DNA from: Woronichinia sp035285405
GTDB lineage: Bacteria; Cyanobacteriota; Cyanobacteriia; Cyanobacteriales; Microcystaceae
DNA length: 64,000 nucleotides
Direction: 5' to 3'
Assembly: GCA_035285405.1 (NCBI GenBank)
Contig: JAYKJI010000366.1
Span: 1-64,000, forward strand
The translations under genes were made by a program, and so were the position numbers. The notes under the pieces were generated by a model. The model ran no database searches and was not told the DNA's origin. It saw nothing but the letters and a program-made list of their open reading frames with translations. Position 1 is the first letter of the stretch, and each line of letters begins with the position of its first letter. This document shows, one piece after another, positions 1 to 9,599 of this stretch.

Positions 1-2
1 TT

Positions 3-143
3 TTTCTAAGAGCAATTGAATATAATCAGGAACTATCAGCAGTATTGCGAGAAATAGCAAAGGCTCCATCTTTAGAAAAAACTTTTCAGACAATACCAGA
101 GGGAAAAATTATTGAATGGTTTAAACAACAATCGAATGACTAG
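3..143 (+). CDS. C-terminal end of an unrecognised protein, cut by the window start
   Basis: An open frame runs from the left edge to a TAG, giving the last 46 residues of a protein. The tail is charged and predicted helical (it contains LEKTFQTIPEGKIIEWFKQQ just before the end). I do not recognise the family and assign no function. It is followed by a decayed Uma2 copy rather than by another gene of the polysaccharide cluster. Confidence 0.4.
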   Translation, partial: FLRAIEYNQELSAVLREIAKAPSLEKTFQTIPEGKIIEWFKQQSND

Positions 144-279
144 AGGCTTTGTTATGGAAAACTAGAAGGCGTTGCTTAATCGGGGTATGAAGTCAAATTT
201 TGCATACATCTAGAAGCCAGCGTGAGCCTACGCTTTAAAAACTGCATCTTTAGAGATTCATACTGTAAATCAGCAACGC

Positions 280-688
280 TCTTTTTTCTGTTTTGGATGT
301 TCCTAAAGCAGAGCGTAAAAGCTAAACTGTTTGGGATAAAGAAAAACCTAGTGATGTCATCCTTTACCCGAATATTTCGGGAGATCTTGGCGCCTGATGA
401 CTGACTAAGGTTTCAATGGATAGGTGGGTCTTAGCAAACCCTAAGCTTAATCAATGATTGCTATGTTAAATTAGCAAAAAATTGAATTTGGCTCTTGTAA
501 GGTGGGCTGAAAATTATGAAGAGGTAAAAACTGTTTGGTTAAAATGGGTCACTTTAGAGTAGAAATTTTTACTAACAAGATCAGAGCAGTTAAGGCAAGC
601 TAAGGATCGAGAAAAATAGGCTCAAAATAAGACAAAAAAATTGTCAGCAAAGCTGCGTAAAATGGGAATTAATCCAGATAATTTGTGA
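280..688 (+). pseudogene. Decayed Uma2-family endonuclease gene
   Basis: Translation in the right frames restores a Uma2 protein interrupted by stops. Segments such as DVPKAERKS-stop-TVWDKEKPSDVI, then RWAENYEEVKTVWLKWVTLE, then KLSAKLRKMGINPDNL align in order with the intact Uma2 at 16299-17069 (GVSKKERKSWVVWEEEKAPDVI, RWPGQYRGVEAIWLRWATLE, KLAAKLREMGINPDEI). At least four in-frame stops and frame changes make it non-functional. Its last codon overlaps the GTG that could be mistaken for the start of the following flippase gene. The N-terminal half is too eroded to place. Confidence 0.8.
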
Positions 689-747
689 TCGTTCGGCAAA
701 ATGTAGAAAATTTCTGGACGGAAATATCTAACTTTATTAAAAATAAA

Positions 748-2292
748 ATGTCATTAGCAAAAAGGATAGCTTTTGGAGTAGGAGTTTCATGGTTTAGTAG
801 AATCGTTACAATCTCCGCTAGTCTTTTTTTGATCCCTCTTATGTTTCATTACTTGGGCAAAGAAGAATTAGGACTATGGTTTTTGCTTAGTGGTAGTCAA
901 GGAATGCTAGGTCTTTTGGGAATGGGAATTGCTCCTATTATTTCTAGAAGAATTGCTCTAGCCAAGGGGAAAAGTGGCATAGAAGCTGAAGTTAAATTAA
1001 GCGATGAAAGTAAGCAAGAAATCGGAGACTTAACAAGCATTGCTAATACTTTGCTTAAAATAATCGGCTTGTTTGCTTTTTTGGTTAGTTCCATCGTAGG
1101 ATACTTTTTTATTAGTCAGTTGGTAATAGTAGAAGTGTCAAGACAAACTGTCATTTTGTCGTGGATTATATTATGCTTGGGTTATTCAATTAGTGTTTGG
1201 GTAGAGTATCTTAATTGCTTATTGATGGGTTTTGGCTATGTCGGATTTAATAATTTAATTTTAACGTTCATGTCTCTCGGTACAACAGTCATTAATATTG
1301 TAGTAGTAATCTTAGGAGGAGGGTTATTAGAATTATCTATTGTTTTAGTCATTACCAACTTAATTCAAAGATCTCTACTAATTATATTTATTAGAAAATA
1401 CAAACCACATCTGCTGAAATTTAAAGGACAATGGAATACTGATACGGCTAAAAGTTTAGTTAAGCCATCTCTAGACTACTGGTTTAAAAGTTTAGGTACA
1501 TACACAATACTCAGATCAGACCAATATTTTATTAGCACATTAATAGGTGTTTCAGCTATTGCTTCCTATAATGCTACTTATCAATTAGTTTCAAACCTCC
1601 GAACATTAGCTGTTTCCCTTTCCCAATCTTCTATTCCTTTTATTAGTCAAATGTGGAAGTCAGGAGAGATAGAGTATGTGCATAAAATAGTAGAAAAAGT
1701 TTGTCTATCTGCTTTATTAATTGTGAGTATTGGATCAAGTTTTTTGTTGGTTTCAGGAAGAAGCTTTATTGAATTATGGATAGGAAAAGATAGTTTTATT
1801 GGTTACGGGATTTTAATTGTTTTTTGCATCATGATTTTTTTTGACACACAGAATGCTTGTTTAATCGAGTGTGCTAGAGCCACTGGCAAAGATAAATATG
1901 GATTTATGTCAATGATAGCTGGATTTTTGAATATAACTTTGACATTAATTTTGATTAAGCCGTTGGGATTATTGGGAGTCTGTCTTGCCACCTTAATTAG
2001 TCTGATGTTAACTGAAAATTGGTATGCCTTATATGAACCTCTTGCTAGACTCAAAATAACCTTGGGAGAGTATGTAAAAAAAATCACATTACCAATAGTC
2101 GCCATTTTTATCCTTAATTATACTATAAGCTTTTTGATTAACCTGTCATTGTCTTTAAGTTCATGGAATAGTCAATGGATTTCCATTGTGTTAACTATAT
2201 TGTCAAGTTTACTTGTTTTTCTATTTATGGCCTATCAGCTTGTACTGGATAAAGCACAAAAGAATACTGTTTTTAGACGCTGTTTTTTTTAA
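748..2292 (+). CDS. Wzx-like polysaccharide flippase (MATE/MOP superfamily)
   Basis: The 514-residue product is an almost wholly hydrophobic integral membrane protein with about 12-14 predicted transmembrane helices and only short charged loops, the normal layout of lipid-linked oligosaccharide flippases. It should move undecaprenyl-linked repeat units across the plasma membrane. I chose the ATG giving MSLAKRIAFGVGVSWFSR; an upstream in-frame GTG at 685 lies inside the tail of a decayed Uma2 gene and would add an implausible charged leader. It opens the polysaccharide cluster, followed by an FkbM methyltransferase. The family is clear from composition and layout; the substrate is inferred from neighbours. 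Confidence 0.85.
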   Translation: MSLAKRIAFGVGVSWFSRIVTISASLFLIPLMFHYLGKEELGLWFLLSGSQGMLGLLGMGIAPIISRRIALAKGKSGIEAEVKLSDESKQEIGDLTSIANTLLKIIGLFAFLVSSIVGYFFISQLVIVEVSRQTVILSWIILCLGYSISVWVEYLNCLLMGFGYVGFNNLILTFMSLGTTVINIVVVILGGGLLELSIVLVITNLIQRSLLIIFIRKYKPHLLKFKGQWNTDTAKSLVKPSLDYWFKSLGTYTILRSDQYFISTLIGVSAIASYNATYQLVSNLRTLAVSLSQSSIPFISQMWKSGEIEYVHKIVEKVCLSALLIVSIGSSFLLVSGRSFIELWIGKDSFIGYGILIVFCIMIFFDTQNACLIECARATGKDKYGFMSMIAGFLNITLTLILIKPLGLLGVCLATLISLMLTENWYALYEPLARLKITLGEYVKKITLPIVAIFILNYTISFLINLSLSLSSWNSQWISIVLTILSSLLVFLFMAYQLVLDKAQKNTVFRRCFF

Positions 2293-2348
2293 AATATTTT
2301 AAGAAAAAATAATTGAAACTTATGTTGCGGTTAGGGCACATTTTTGCC

Positions 2349-2471
2349 TATAGAGTCCATTTGGTATCTTTGCTAAAACCTTTGCCCAGTAAGGATTAAA
2401 GAGAATTAATCAGAATACCTATAATGCTTATCAGCTAAGGGTTACAAGAGAGATGCCAAATGGGTTCTATA
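2349..2471. repeat. MITE-like imperfect inverted repeat
   Basis: The ends, TATAGAGTCCATTTGGTATCT and the reverse complement of AGATGCCAAATGGGTTCTATA, match at about 18 of 21 bases, and weaker complementarity continues inward. The 123-bp unit lies in the 360-bp gap between the flippase and FkbM genes, which holds no gene. It resembles a small non-autonomous element, but no target duplication is evident and no second copy was seen here. Confidence 0.4.
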
Positions 2472-2659
2472 ATTGAGAAACAATTAACCGTCAGCCATCA
2501 TCCTTGAATATCGAATGTTTTGCCTGTTGCAATTCAAGGACAATTATAAACTCTCTCTAAAATCACCTATTTGGACTTAACCTTCCTGTCCACTTCTTCA
2601 AAATAAAGCCAGTATATCGAGAATTTACTTATTTACTTTCCAATTAAACCCAAGTGATT

Positions 2660-3391
2660 ATGTCTTTTTTGAGCAATCAATTCCAATTTATAGAATTAAG
2701 AGGCCATCATATTTATACCTGTGATCTCGACTCCAATTCCATTGTGCTGGATTTAGGCGGGCATTTAGGACAATTTTCTCAAATGTTAATCTCTTACTTT
2801 AACTGCGTTTGTTATTGTATAGAGGCATCACCTAGCTTATATGATCGAATTCCATCTAATATTCCCCAACTAAAAAAATTCAACTATGTAATTAGTGATT
2901 CTAGCGGGATTCTTGAATTTGCTTTGACTGAAAATCCTGAAGGAAACCATATTAAAAAGGTTGAAGATCATAATAACACTGAAGAAATCATCAACACAGT
3001 TCAAGTAAATTCAATAACTATTAGTGAATTTCTAAAGAAACACAATATTAATAAAATAGATTTACTGAAACTTGATATTGAAGGTGCTGAATTTGAAGTT
3101 TTAAATTCAATTGATGATTCCTTATTGTTGACAATCAAACAAATTACGATTGAGTTTCATGATTTCAAGTTCAAAGATCTGAAGCCGCAAGTAAAAGATG
3201 TCAAACAAAGATTAGAAAGCCTAGGATTTGTTTGCATAATTTTTTCAATAACAACTAATGGTGATGTTTTGTTTATCAACAAAAACTTGGTTAAAATTTC
3301 TGATTACAATATTTTTTATACAAGGTATATTGGCAAATTCATAGAGGGAGCAAAAAGAAGATATACTCGTTTAATCACATCTAAGGAGTAA
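2660..3391 (+). CDS. FkbM family methyltransferase
   Basis: This 243-residue protein has a SAM-binding glycine motif VLDLGGHLGQFS at about residues 29-40, and the FkbM hallmark LLKLDIEGAEFEVL at about 136-149. Members usually O-methylate sugars or other hydroxyls. The ATG at 2660 was chosen; a GTG two codons upstream is also possible. The position between a flippase and a pyruvyltransferase gene suggests methylation of a sugar in the exported polysaccharide, which is inference. The C-terminus is basic (KRRYTRL). The gene is flanked by gene-free gaps of about 370 and 530 bp. Confidence 0.85.
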   Translation: MSFLSNQFQFIELRGHHIYTCDLDSNSIVLDLGGHLGQFSQMLISYFNCVCYCIEASPSLYDRIPSNIPQLKKFNYVISDSSGILEFALTENPEGNHIKKVEDHNNTEEIINTVQVNSITISEFLKKHNINKIDLLKLDIEGAEFEVLNSIDDSLLLTIKQITIEFHDFKFKDLKPQVKDVKQRLESLGFVCIIFSITTNGDVLFINKNLVKISDYNIFYTRYIGKFIEGAKRRYTRLITSKE

Positions 3392-3581
3392 TAATAAATA
3401 ATGTTATAGCGTTTTTCATTTTGGTGAGGTATCAACGAGCCTTACTGGCAAAAGCTTTAATCCCATTTTCATGCCTCATTTGAATAACAATTGCTATGTT
3501 ATTTTCTTGTCTGACTTATATATTATTTATTATCCCATCTTTCGCCGTAAAGAGTTCAAAAAACTCTATTATATAGATGAA

Positions 3582-3790
3582 TCTAGTTCTGCATAAGTTT
3601 GTGCCTACGAGAAAATAAAACTTTGAGCATCCTGACATTATCTAAATCTCTCCTGATCAGTGTTTTTGTACGGACAAACACTAAAAGAGACAAAAGAAAG
3701 GACCTAAGACTTTTTCTTGTCCAATCCATTAGCTGAGAACCTCTTAAACAAAGGGAAAGACACAAACTAATTCGGAATCAGAGGTAATCA
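3582..3790 (-). mobile_element. Insertion-sequence remnant (transposase C-terminal scrap)
   Basis: Read on the minus strand, a short frame ends in RMLKVLFSRRHKLMQN-stop. The terminal DNA TCTAGTTCTGCATAAGTT occurs again at 39333-39350, where the minus strand reads KRLKPLFSVSSQLMQN-stop. Two scraps with the same end and a similar C-terminus indicate relics of one transposase family. The family is not certain and no complete inverted repeats remain. The scrap sits in a 530-bp gap (3392-3925) that otherwise shows nothing recognisable. Confidence 0.45.
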
Positions 3791-3925
3791 ACTAAATTGA
3801 TCATGTTTTTTTCATAAAAGAAGAATAACAATGAAAGCGACAATACTTGAAAGCATACCTCCAGATTACTCCAATGCACCGTGCATTTGTATGGATATTT
3901 CCTTTAGATAAAAGATTCAGAAACA

Positions 3926-4585
3926 ATGACCATAGCTTTATCCCAATCCCCTAGCCAACATACTGTCTTTTTAAGATTTGTCAGTTGGGATACTTTTAAT
4001 CAACTCTTAACAGAATTAGGTAATCAGCGTAGTCAGCGATTATCTTATGATCAAGGTATTTTAGAAATTATGACTCCCCTCGGAATCCATGAGAATAATA
4101 ATCGGTTTATCGAAAGTTTAATTTTAATTATCGCCGATGAACTAGATCTTAATCTTAAGAAATTTGGTTCATTGACTCTAAAATCAAGCCAATATAAACA
4201 GGGAATTGAACCCGATTCTTGTTATTACATTGCTCAGGAACCTAGAGTTAGGAATCGTCACAATATTGATTTGGCTATTGACCCTCCTCCTGATTTAGTC
4301 TTAGAGATTGATATTACCAATACATCTTTAAATAAGTTACCGATTTATGCTAACCTCGGCGTTCCTGAGGTCTGGCGATATGATGGAAGAAATTTAAATG
4401 TTTTTGTCTTAGATCAAGAAAATAACCAATACCAGACAGTTTTTCAAAGTCAAGCTTTTCCTTTTCTTGATATTCAACTAATTCCGCGTTTAATGCAGCA
4501 AAGTTTAGAGATTGGAGAAACCGCAACCCTTAAACAGTTTCGCCAGTGGTTAAAGAAGAACAGTCAGGCAGATAGAAAATCTTAA
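3926..4585 (+). CDS. Uma2 family (DUF820) PD-(D/E)XK endonuclease-like protein
   Basis: The 219-residue protein matches the Uma2 family, a restriction-endonuclease-like fold highly amplified in cyanobacteria, with no settled cellular role. Visible signatures are EPD at residues 95-97, the core strand PDLVLEIDI at 122-130, and the conserved segment VPEVWRYD at 146-153. The usual second acidic-x-Lys of a nuclease site is weak here, so catalysis is uncertain. It stands alone between gene-free stretches of about 340 and 300 bp inside the polysaccharide cluster, as if inserted. The gap after it (4586-4892) shows no recognisable feature. Confidence 0.85.
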   Translation: MTIALSQSPSQHTVFLRFVSWDTFNQLLTELGNQRSQRLSYDQGILEIMTPLGIHENNNRFIESLILIIADELDLNLKKFGSLTLKSSQYKQGIEPDSCYYIAQEPRVRNRHNIDLAIDPPPDLVLEIDITNTSLNKLPIYANLGVPEVWRYDGRNLNVFVLDQENNQYQTVFQSQAFPFLDIQLIPRLMQQSLEIGETATLKQFRQWLKKNSQADRKS

Positions 4586-4892
4586 AGAGAGAATCAGTCC
4601 TTACAACGATGTGGATATTTTTATCCAAGTGTGTTCAAACAGTGACTTAAAATAAATATTCTTATGATCAATAGAAAAAAGATTCGCTATAGCTATTGGA
4701 TATGTCACAACACCTAATCTTTAAATTTATCCTCCTTAACTTTGGTGGTTTCTTTTGGAGAAATTTATGAGAAAATCAATTTTCATATTTAATATAACTA
4801 TCTTGAAATTAAAGAGATAATGCTATTTAATACTTAACATATTTCTTAGTCTGTTACTGTTGCCAAATTATCTACCTAAATCATCAATCTTC

Positions 4893-6008
4893 ATGTCTCT
4901 CAAATATATCAAAGATAAAATACACCCAAGAGTTCTTGGATATGTTAATGCAGTTCGTGGTTTTATTGAACTAGATATAGCCTCAAAAAACACCATAATT
5001 TATCTAGGCGTGTGTGATGAAGCTAACTTAGGCGATCAAATTCTTTTGTCTCAGGCAAAGTTTTCTTTTCCCGAATATCACTTAATATCCAGTAGCACTC
5101 ATAATAAAATCTACAAACTTTTGATAGATAATGCCATTGAAAGAACTTCCGGTGTATTAGTTGGTGGTGGTACTCTTCTTCTGGGAAGTGAGTCAATGTT
5201 AGAACTTCTCGAAAAACTGATTCTAAATAAAATTCCTATTGCAACTTATGGTTCTGGAGTCCAAGATCCAAAATTTTGGAATTTGCAGCAAGATACCTTA
5301 GATCGATGGGCAAAAGTAATCAATTCTATTAAGCTATTAGGTGTTCGTGGACCAAAATCATTAGAAATACTTAGTGGCATGGGAATAGTACATGGCAAGA
5401 TAGTTGGAGATCCAGCAGTAAGTTGTGCTCTACAAAAGAAAAACTATGATAGAAAGCATAAAGTAATTGGCATTAATATAGGAGTGACTGGTAAGTTTGA
5501 TGGAGCCAGCTTTGATGATTTTTTTCAACAAATGTTGAGAATATGTAAGGTACTAAAAAAGGATGACTGGCAGTTCAAGTTCTTCTGTGTTTGGCCTCGT
5601 GATTTACCTATTATAAAGGCCTTAGCAACAGAATTAGAGATTAGTTCGCCAGACATTGTGGAAGAATATTTCTCTGCATTACGTTTTATGAAGGAGGCTG
5701 GCAAATGCAGCCTTGTTGTTAGTATGAAACTTCATCCTTTAATCCTTTCAATCGCCAGTGGTGTTCCATCAATCGGAATTCAGTATCAACCTAAGTTGCT
5801 AGATTTTATGTCTTCTATTGACTCAGAAAAGATGCTACTTGTTGCTGACTCCAATCTGGCAACAAATTGTCTTGAATTGATTAATCGAGCTAATTCTGAA
5901 GAATTATCTGCTGCTAGTACACAATGGGAAGGTTGTGTGAACTTAGCGCATCACTTCTCTGAATACCAGAGAGAATTGAATAGAGAAATATCTTCATGGC
6001 GAAATTGA
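4893..6008 (+). CDS. Polysaccharide pyruvyl transferase family protein
   Basis: The 371-residue protein carries the family's N-terminal GVCDEANLGDQIL motif (about 40-52), the VGGGTLLLGSE loop (about 90-100), GVRGPKSLEIL and the VGDPAVS motif near the middle, and a C-terminal SMKLHPLILSIASGVP segment with the conserved His. CsaB-like members transfer a pyruvyl ketal from phosphoenolpyruvate to a sugar. I chose ATG 4893 (MSLKYIKDK) over an upstream TTG at 4860. It precedes a methyltransferase by 55 bp. A pyruvylated, negatively charged exopolysaccharide is the inferred product. Confidence 0.85.
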   Translation: MSLKYIKDKIHPRVLGYVNAVRGFIELDIASKNTIIYLGVCDEANLGDQILLSQAKFSFPEYHLISSSTHNKIYKLLIDNAIERTSGVLVGGGTLLLGSESMLELLEKLILNKIPIATYGSGVQDPKFWNLQQDTLDRWAKVINSIKLLGVRGPKSLEILSGMGIVHGKIVGDPAVSCALQKKNYDRKHKVIGINIGVTGKFDGASFDDFFQQMLRICKVLKKDDWQFKFFCVWPRDLPIIKALATELEISSPDIVEEYFSALRFMKEAGKCSLVVSMKLHPLILSIASGVPSIGIQYQPKLLDFMSSIDSEKMLLVADSNLATNCLELINRANSEELSAASTQWEGCVNLAHHFSEYQRELNREISSWRN

Positions 6009-6063
6009 TTGCGATGAATTATTATGGGTTGGTCAATAACTTTAGCCAAAAGCGTGTTATCGA

Positions 6064-6807
6064 ATGTTTTACTATCTTAAATCCTATTTTTCTATTAATC
6101 GTCTGATTCCGATAAGCTGGGTGAAAAAAGATAAAAGTTCTTGGTTATCTACGAACTTTATTTATCCCTATTATTTTACATCCGCTAGTAAGCATAGCAA
6201 AGATATTGAGTTTATTGCCGCTCAAACAAATAAATTGGGGGAACAATCTCTCTGGAAGGGATACGGGGAAGATGATTTTAGCAAGAAAGCTACTCGTATA
6301 CCTAATAATGTTAGAACTTCAGGTTCTATTGGTAATCTTTATACCTATATCGTTGTAGCTAAAAAACCAGAAATCATTGTAGAATTCGGCACTGCATTTG
6401 GAGTATCTGGAATGTTTTTTCTTGCAGGCATTGAACAAAACCAAAAAGGAACATTATTAACCTTTGAACCAAATCTTGCTTGGTCTAAAATTGCAGAAAA
6501 AAATCTATCAAGAATAAGTAATAGATTTCAATTAATAAATGATTGTTTTGAATCAAGCATTGACCTTGTTCTCGAGAAGAAACAAGTTTTAGACATTGCG
6601 TTTATTGATGCCATTCACACAAGAGAATTTGTTATTCCACAGCTAGAGATCTGTTTATCAAGAAGTAAGTCTGGTACTTTAATCATAATGGACGATATAA
6701 ACTTTTCTCAAAATATGTCGGAATGCTGGAATGAAGTATCTCATGATAGTCGCTTTTCTTCCAGTCTCTCTTTTGGCAAGAGAGTTGGTGTTTTAGAGGT
6801 TAAGTAG
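6064..6807 (+). CDS. Class I SAM-dependent O-methyltransferase-like protein
   Basis: This 247-residue protein has SAM motif I VEFGTAFGVSGMFF at about 106-119, an acidic end of strand 2 (TFEPN), FIDAIHTREFV, and LIIMDDINFS near 207-216, an arrangement typical of class I, cephalosporin-hydroxylase/O-methyltransferase-like enzymes. The N-terminal about 90 residues are lineage-specific. It is 21 bp upstream of a glycosyltransferase gene and probably co-transcribed. The acceptor is unknown; methylation of a polysaccharide sugar is inferred from context. Confidence 0.8.
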   Translation: MFYYLKSYFSINRLIPISWVKKDKSSWLSTNFIYPYYFTSASKHSKDIEFIAAQTNKLGEQSLWKGYGEDDFSKKATRIPNNVRTSGSIGNLYTYIVVAKKPEIIVEFGTAFGVSGMFFLAGIEQNQKGTLLTFEPNLAWSKIAEKNLSRISNRFQLINDCFESSIDLVLEKKQVLDIAFIDAIHTREFVIPQLEICLSRSKSGTLIIMDDINFSQNMSECWNEVSHDSRFSSSLSFGKRVGVLEVK

Positions 6808-6828
6808 AAACTTTCAGGAGATAAATTT

Positions 6829-8058
6829 ATGAATTCTTTTCCAAGAGTTCTAGTGGTTCAGTATGACGCAAGACATAGATATGCCATCCCTCGTCTAATG
6901 CAGAGAATGGGTTTTCTTTCCAAATTGATTACGGGGCCGCATTCTCAAAGTAGCCTAGGTAAAATTGCGTATCAATTATCCATATTTGGAATGGAAAAAT
7001 CTCCTAAAATTAAAAGTCTTTTGAATCGAAAAATTGAAGAAATACCTTTGTCAAAAATACACAGCTTAGATATCTGGTGGCTATGGCAAGAATTTTTTTT
7101 AGAGAAATTAAGAGATGATAATCCAGTTAAATGGCTCTATGAGTTAGACAAGTTTTGCTTCTCAGAGACTAAATCCTTTAATCTTAAAGAATTTGATATT
7201 TGTTACAGCATGAATGCCCAGAATTTGTCTTTGCTTAAAAAGGCCAAATATTTTGGTGTAAAAAATGTTATAGATGTTTTTATAAGCCCCCTTGCATTAC
7301 GTCAAATTTACCAAGAAAAGTCTAGTTTGGGGATATCTGCTAATTTATCTGAAGTCGCATTCAGTGATTTTGAGTCTTACTATAAGGAAGTCTATAAAAG
7401 TGCAGATATTCTTCTTTGTCCATCTCAATGGGTAGCAGATGGCGTAATTGCTTTAGATAATCAATTTGAGAGAAAAATTTGTATTTGTCCTTATGGTTCA
7501 AGCCTTCAATTCACAGGTGATAATCGTAAGTCGATTGAGGGGCGAATATTTTGGGCCGGAGGTGACTGGTTTCGCAAAGGACTTCATCATTTAGCGGCGG
7601 CGGCTGATATTTTAAAGCCTAAATATCCTCAACTCGATTTTCGTATTGCAGGAATAACAGATGCTAATATTCAAAAAATGCCTATATTTAAGAATTTAAA
7701 CTTTTTGGGCAAACTTGATGGTATTCAAATGAAGGCAGAATTTAGCACGGCTGATATGTTTGTTTTTCCAACCCTAACAGAAGGTATGGCTAGTGTCGTG
7801 ATAGAGGCGATCACCAGTGGATGCCCAGTCATTACAACTAGAGGAGCGGGTGTTGATGCGCTCGAAGATGGGAAGGCGGGATTAATCATTGATTCTGTTT
7901 CTCCTGACAGTTTATCAAGATCCATTGAGTCTTTATTGCTTGATCGGCCTCGTCTTTTACAGATGAGCGCTGAATGCAAAGAATTAGCAAAATTATATAC
8001 CGAAGATGCTTGGGCTTTAAGATTAAAACAGGTTATTAATTTTAGTTGTTGCGGTTGA
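6829..8058 (+). CDS. Glycosyltransferase, GT4-type
   Basis: A 409-residue GT-B fold protein. The C-terminal half has the GT4 signature PTLTEGMASVVIEAITSGCP with the E-x7-E pair at about residues 318 and 326, and a GRIFWAGGDWFRKGL nucleotide-sugar-side segment around 240. A good ribosome binding site (AGGAG) lies 10 bp before the ATG. It is separated by about 200 bp from the polymerase-like gene. Donor and acceptor cannot be read from sequence; it presumably adds one sugar of the repeat unit at the cytoplasmic face. Confidence 0.88.
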   Translation: MNSFPRVLVVQYDARHRYAIPRLMQRMGFLSKLITGPHSQSSLGKIAYQLSIFGMEKSPKIKSLLNRKIEEIPLSKIHSLDIWWLWQEFFLEKLRDDNPVKWLYELDKFCFSETKSFNLKEFDICYSMNAQNLSLLKKAKYFGVKNVIDVFISPLALRQIYQEKSSLGISANLSEVAFSDFESYYKEVYKSADILLCPSQWVADGVIALDNQFERKICICPYGSSLQFTGDNRKSIEGRIFWAGGDWFRKGLHHLAAAADILKPKYPQLDFRIAGITDANIQKMPIFKNLNFLGKLDGIQMKAEFSTADMFVFPTLTEGMASVVIEAITSGCPVITTRGAGVDALEDGKAGLIIDSVSPDSLSRSIESLLLDRPRLLQMSAECKELAKLYTEDAWALRLKQVINFSCCG

Positions 8059-8255
8059 TGCCTTAATTGTGATAAATTAAATACCAAGAAATCTAATCTA
8101 AAGAACAACCTAATTATACTCCCTTATTGCTTTGAAAGGTTTTAAATTTTGTTAGACGAATACCAACAACATTTTTATCACCAAGTAGACTAAAATTTAT
8201 GCCTTTTTATCTATAAATATCAACGCAGAAGTTAACTTTAATAAAGAAGCAATCA

Positions 8256-9527
8256 ATGGCTGACTTTTATCTGTTTATTTTTATTAGTATCTGCATTGTA
8301 ATCATTTATTGGTCGATTATTCGTCTAGAAAGAATTTACCAATTTCCTTTTTTCATGGTGTCGGTTTTTCTCTCATTTGTCTTGCCACAGGCAATTGCGA
8401 TAATTAAAAACCCTGGAACTTTTGTTAGCTCCACATCCCTAGACAGAATGTTATTCTACGTTTGTCTCTGCGTTGCTATGTGTTGGATTGGCTATCAATT
8501 TCCCCCTAATCATAAATGGTTAGCAAAGTTAAGAATTCCCGTTGATGAAGATAAACTATTTAAAATGGGTATTGTTTTGTTGATAATTGGTTCTCTTTGT
8601 TTGTGGATTATTTCTTATATAGGAGTACAAAAAACTGATCAAGGTATGTGGACAGGTCCAGCTACCATACTAATATTTTTTGCAGGAGTTCTCAATATTG
8701 CTTTGCCACTTTTTCTGCTCCGTACCCTAAAAAATCCCTCTTTGACAAATATAGCTTTAACTTCCATTATTATATTACCTAAACTGCAAGTAATAATCAT
8801 ATATGGTCGTCGTCAACCTACTATTGCTTTTATCGTAACAGTTGGTTTATGTCTGTTTATTGTTAAAAATTATATTCCCCCTCGAATTTTATTATTAACT
8901 CTTATTCCTATTGCCGCCTATATTATTCCTACTATAGGAAATTTAAGGGGCAAATTCTGGGAATTAGCTATTGCAGGAAACTGGGATGCTATTCAATCGG
9001 TTTCTAAACAAGGCTTAGAAGGAGTAGTCGAAGGCAAAATACTAGAACTACGCAATGCCACTCTGGTTATGGATTATGTCACTCAATTTGATCAATATGC
9101 TTATGGCAGACAACTATGGAATACCTTTATCTTTCAGTATGTACCTGCTCAATTACTTGGAACAGAGTTCAAACAATCTCTTCAATTTAACAACAACATT
9201 GACTTAATGAGTTTTTATGGTTACCAGCCTAATTTTGGCTCTACCATAACAGGTATGGGCGATTCGTTTATCGATTTTGGTTTTTTGGGATGCCTATTTT
9301 TTGCCTTAATGGCTTACTTCTTTAAAACTTTGTGGGTATCCACTGTTCAAGAAAAAAGTATTATTAGCACTTTGCTTTATATCAGTTTGATAGATTCAGC
9401 AATGATCGGCATAACTCATGGTATAGGTAGATTTGTCAATGAATTTATCTTTAAATGTGGGGTTCTATTCTTGGTCTACTACTTTTGTAAATTTTCTCCA
9501 AAAATAAGAAGACCAATGTTAATTTAA
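8256..9527 (+). CDS. Oligosaccharide repeat unit polymerase-like membrane protein (Wzy-type)
   Basis: The 423-residue protein has about 10-11 predicted transmembrane helices with one larger loop after the helix around residue 215-235 and a second loop near 300-330 (RQLWNTFIFQYVPAQLL, FGSTITGMGDSFIDFG). This layout, and the position among glycosyltransferases and a flippase, fit an O-antigen/exopolysaccharide polymerase. Such proteins show little primary-sequence conservation, so the call rests on topology and context more than on motifs. It would link repeat units on the periplasmic side. Confidence 0.75.
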   Translation: MADFYLFIFISICIVIIYWSIIRLERIYQFPFFMVSVFLSFVLPQAIAIIKNPGTFVSSTSLDRMLFYVCLCVAMCWIGYQFPPNHKWLAKLRIPVDEDKLFKMGIVLLIIGSLCLWIISYIGVQKTDQGMWTGPATILIFFAGVLNIALPLFLLRTLKNPSLTNIALTSIIILPKLQVIIIYGRRQPTIAFIVTVGLCLFIVKNYIPPRILLLTLIPIAAYIIPTIGNLRGKFWELAIAGNWDAIQSVSKQGLEGVVEGKILELRNATLVMDYVTQFDQYAYGRQLWNTFIFQYVPAQLLGTEFKQSLQFNNNIDLMSFYGYQPNFGSTITGMGDSFIDFGFLGCLFFALMAYFFKTLWVSTVQEKSIISTLLYISLIDSAMIGITHGIGRFVNEFIFKCGVLFLVYYFCKFSPKIRRPMLI

Positions 9528-9599
9528 GCCAATGCCAATGTGATTGTAAAACAAAAAAAGTACTACTCTTAGAATAAAATGCATTTTTAAAATAAAACA

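Noticed and set aside
222..404. 60-codon open frame at the left edge
   Set aside because: It reads an alternative frame of the decayed Uma2 gene, whose own frame gives Uma2-like residues.
3831..3911. 26-codon frame upstream of a Uma2 gene (MKATILESIPPDYS...)
   Set aside because: Too short, no ribosome site and no family match; it could be an antitoxin scrap but evidence is insufficient.
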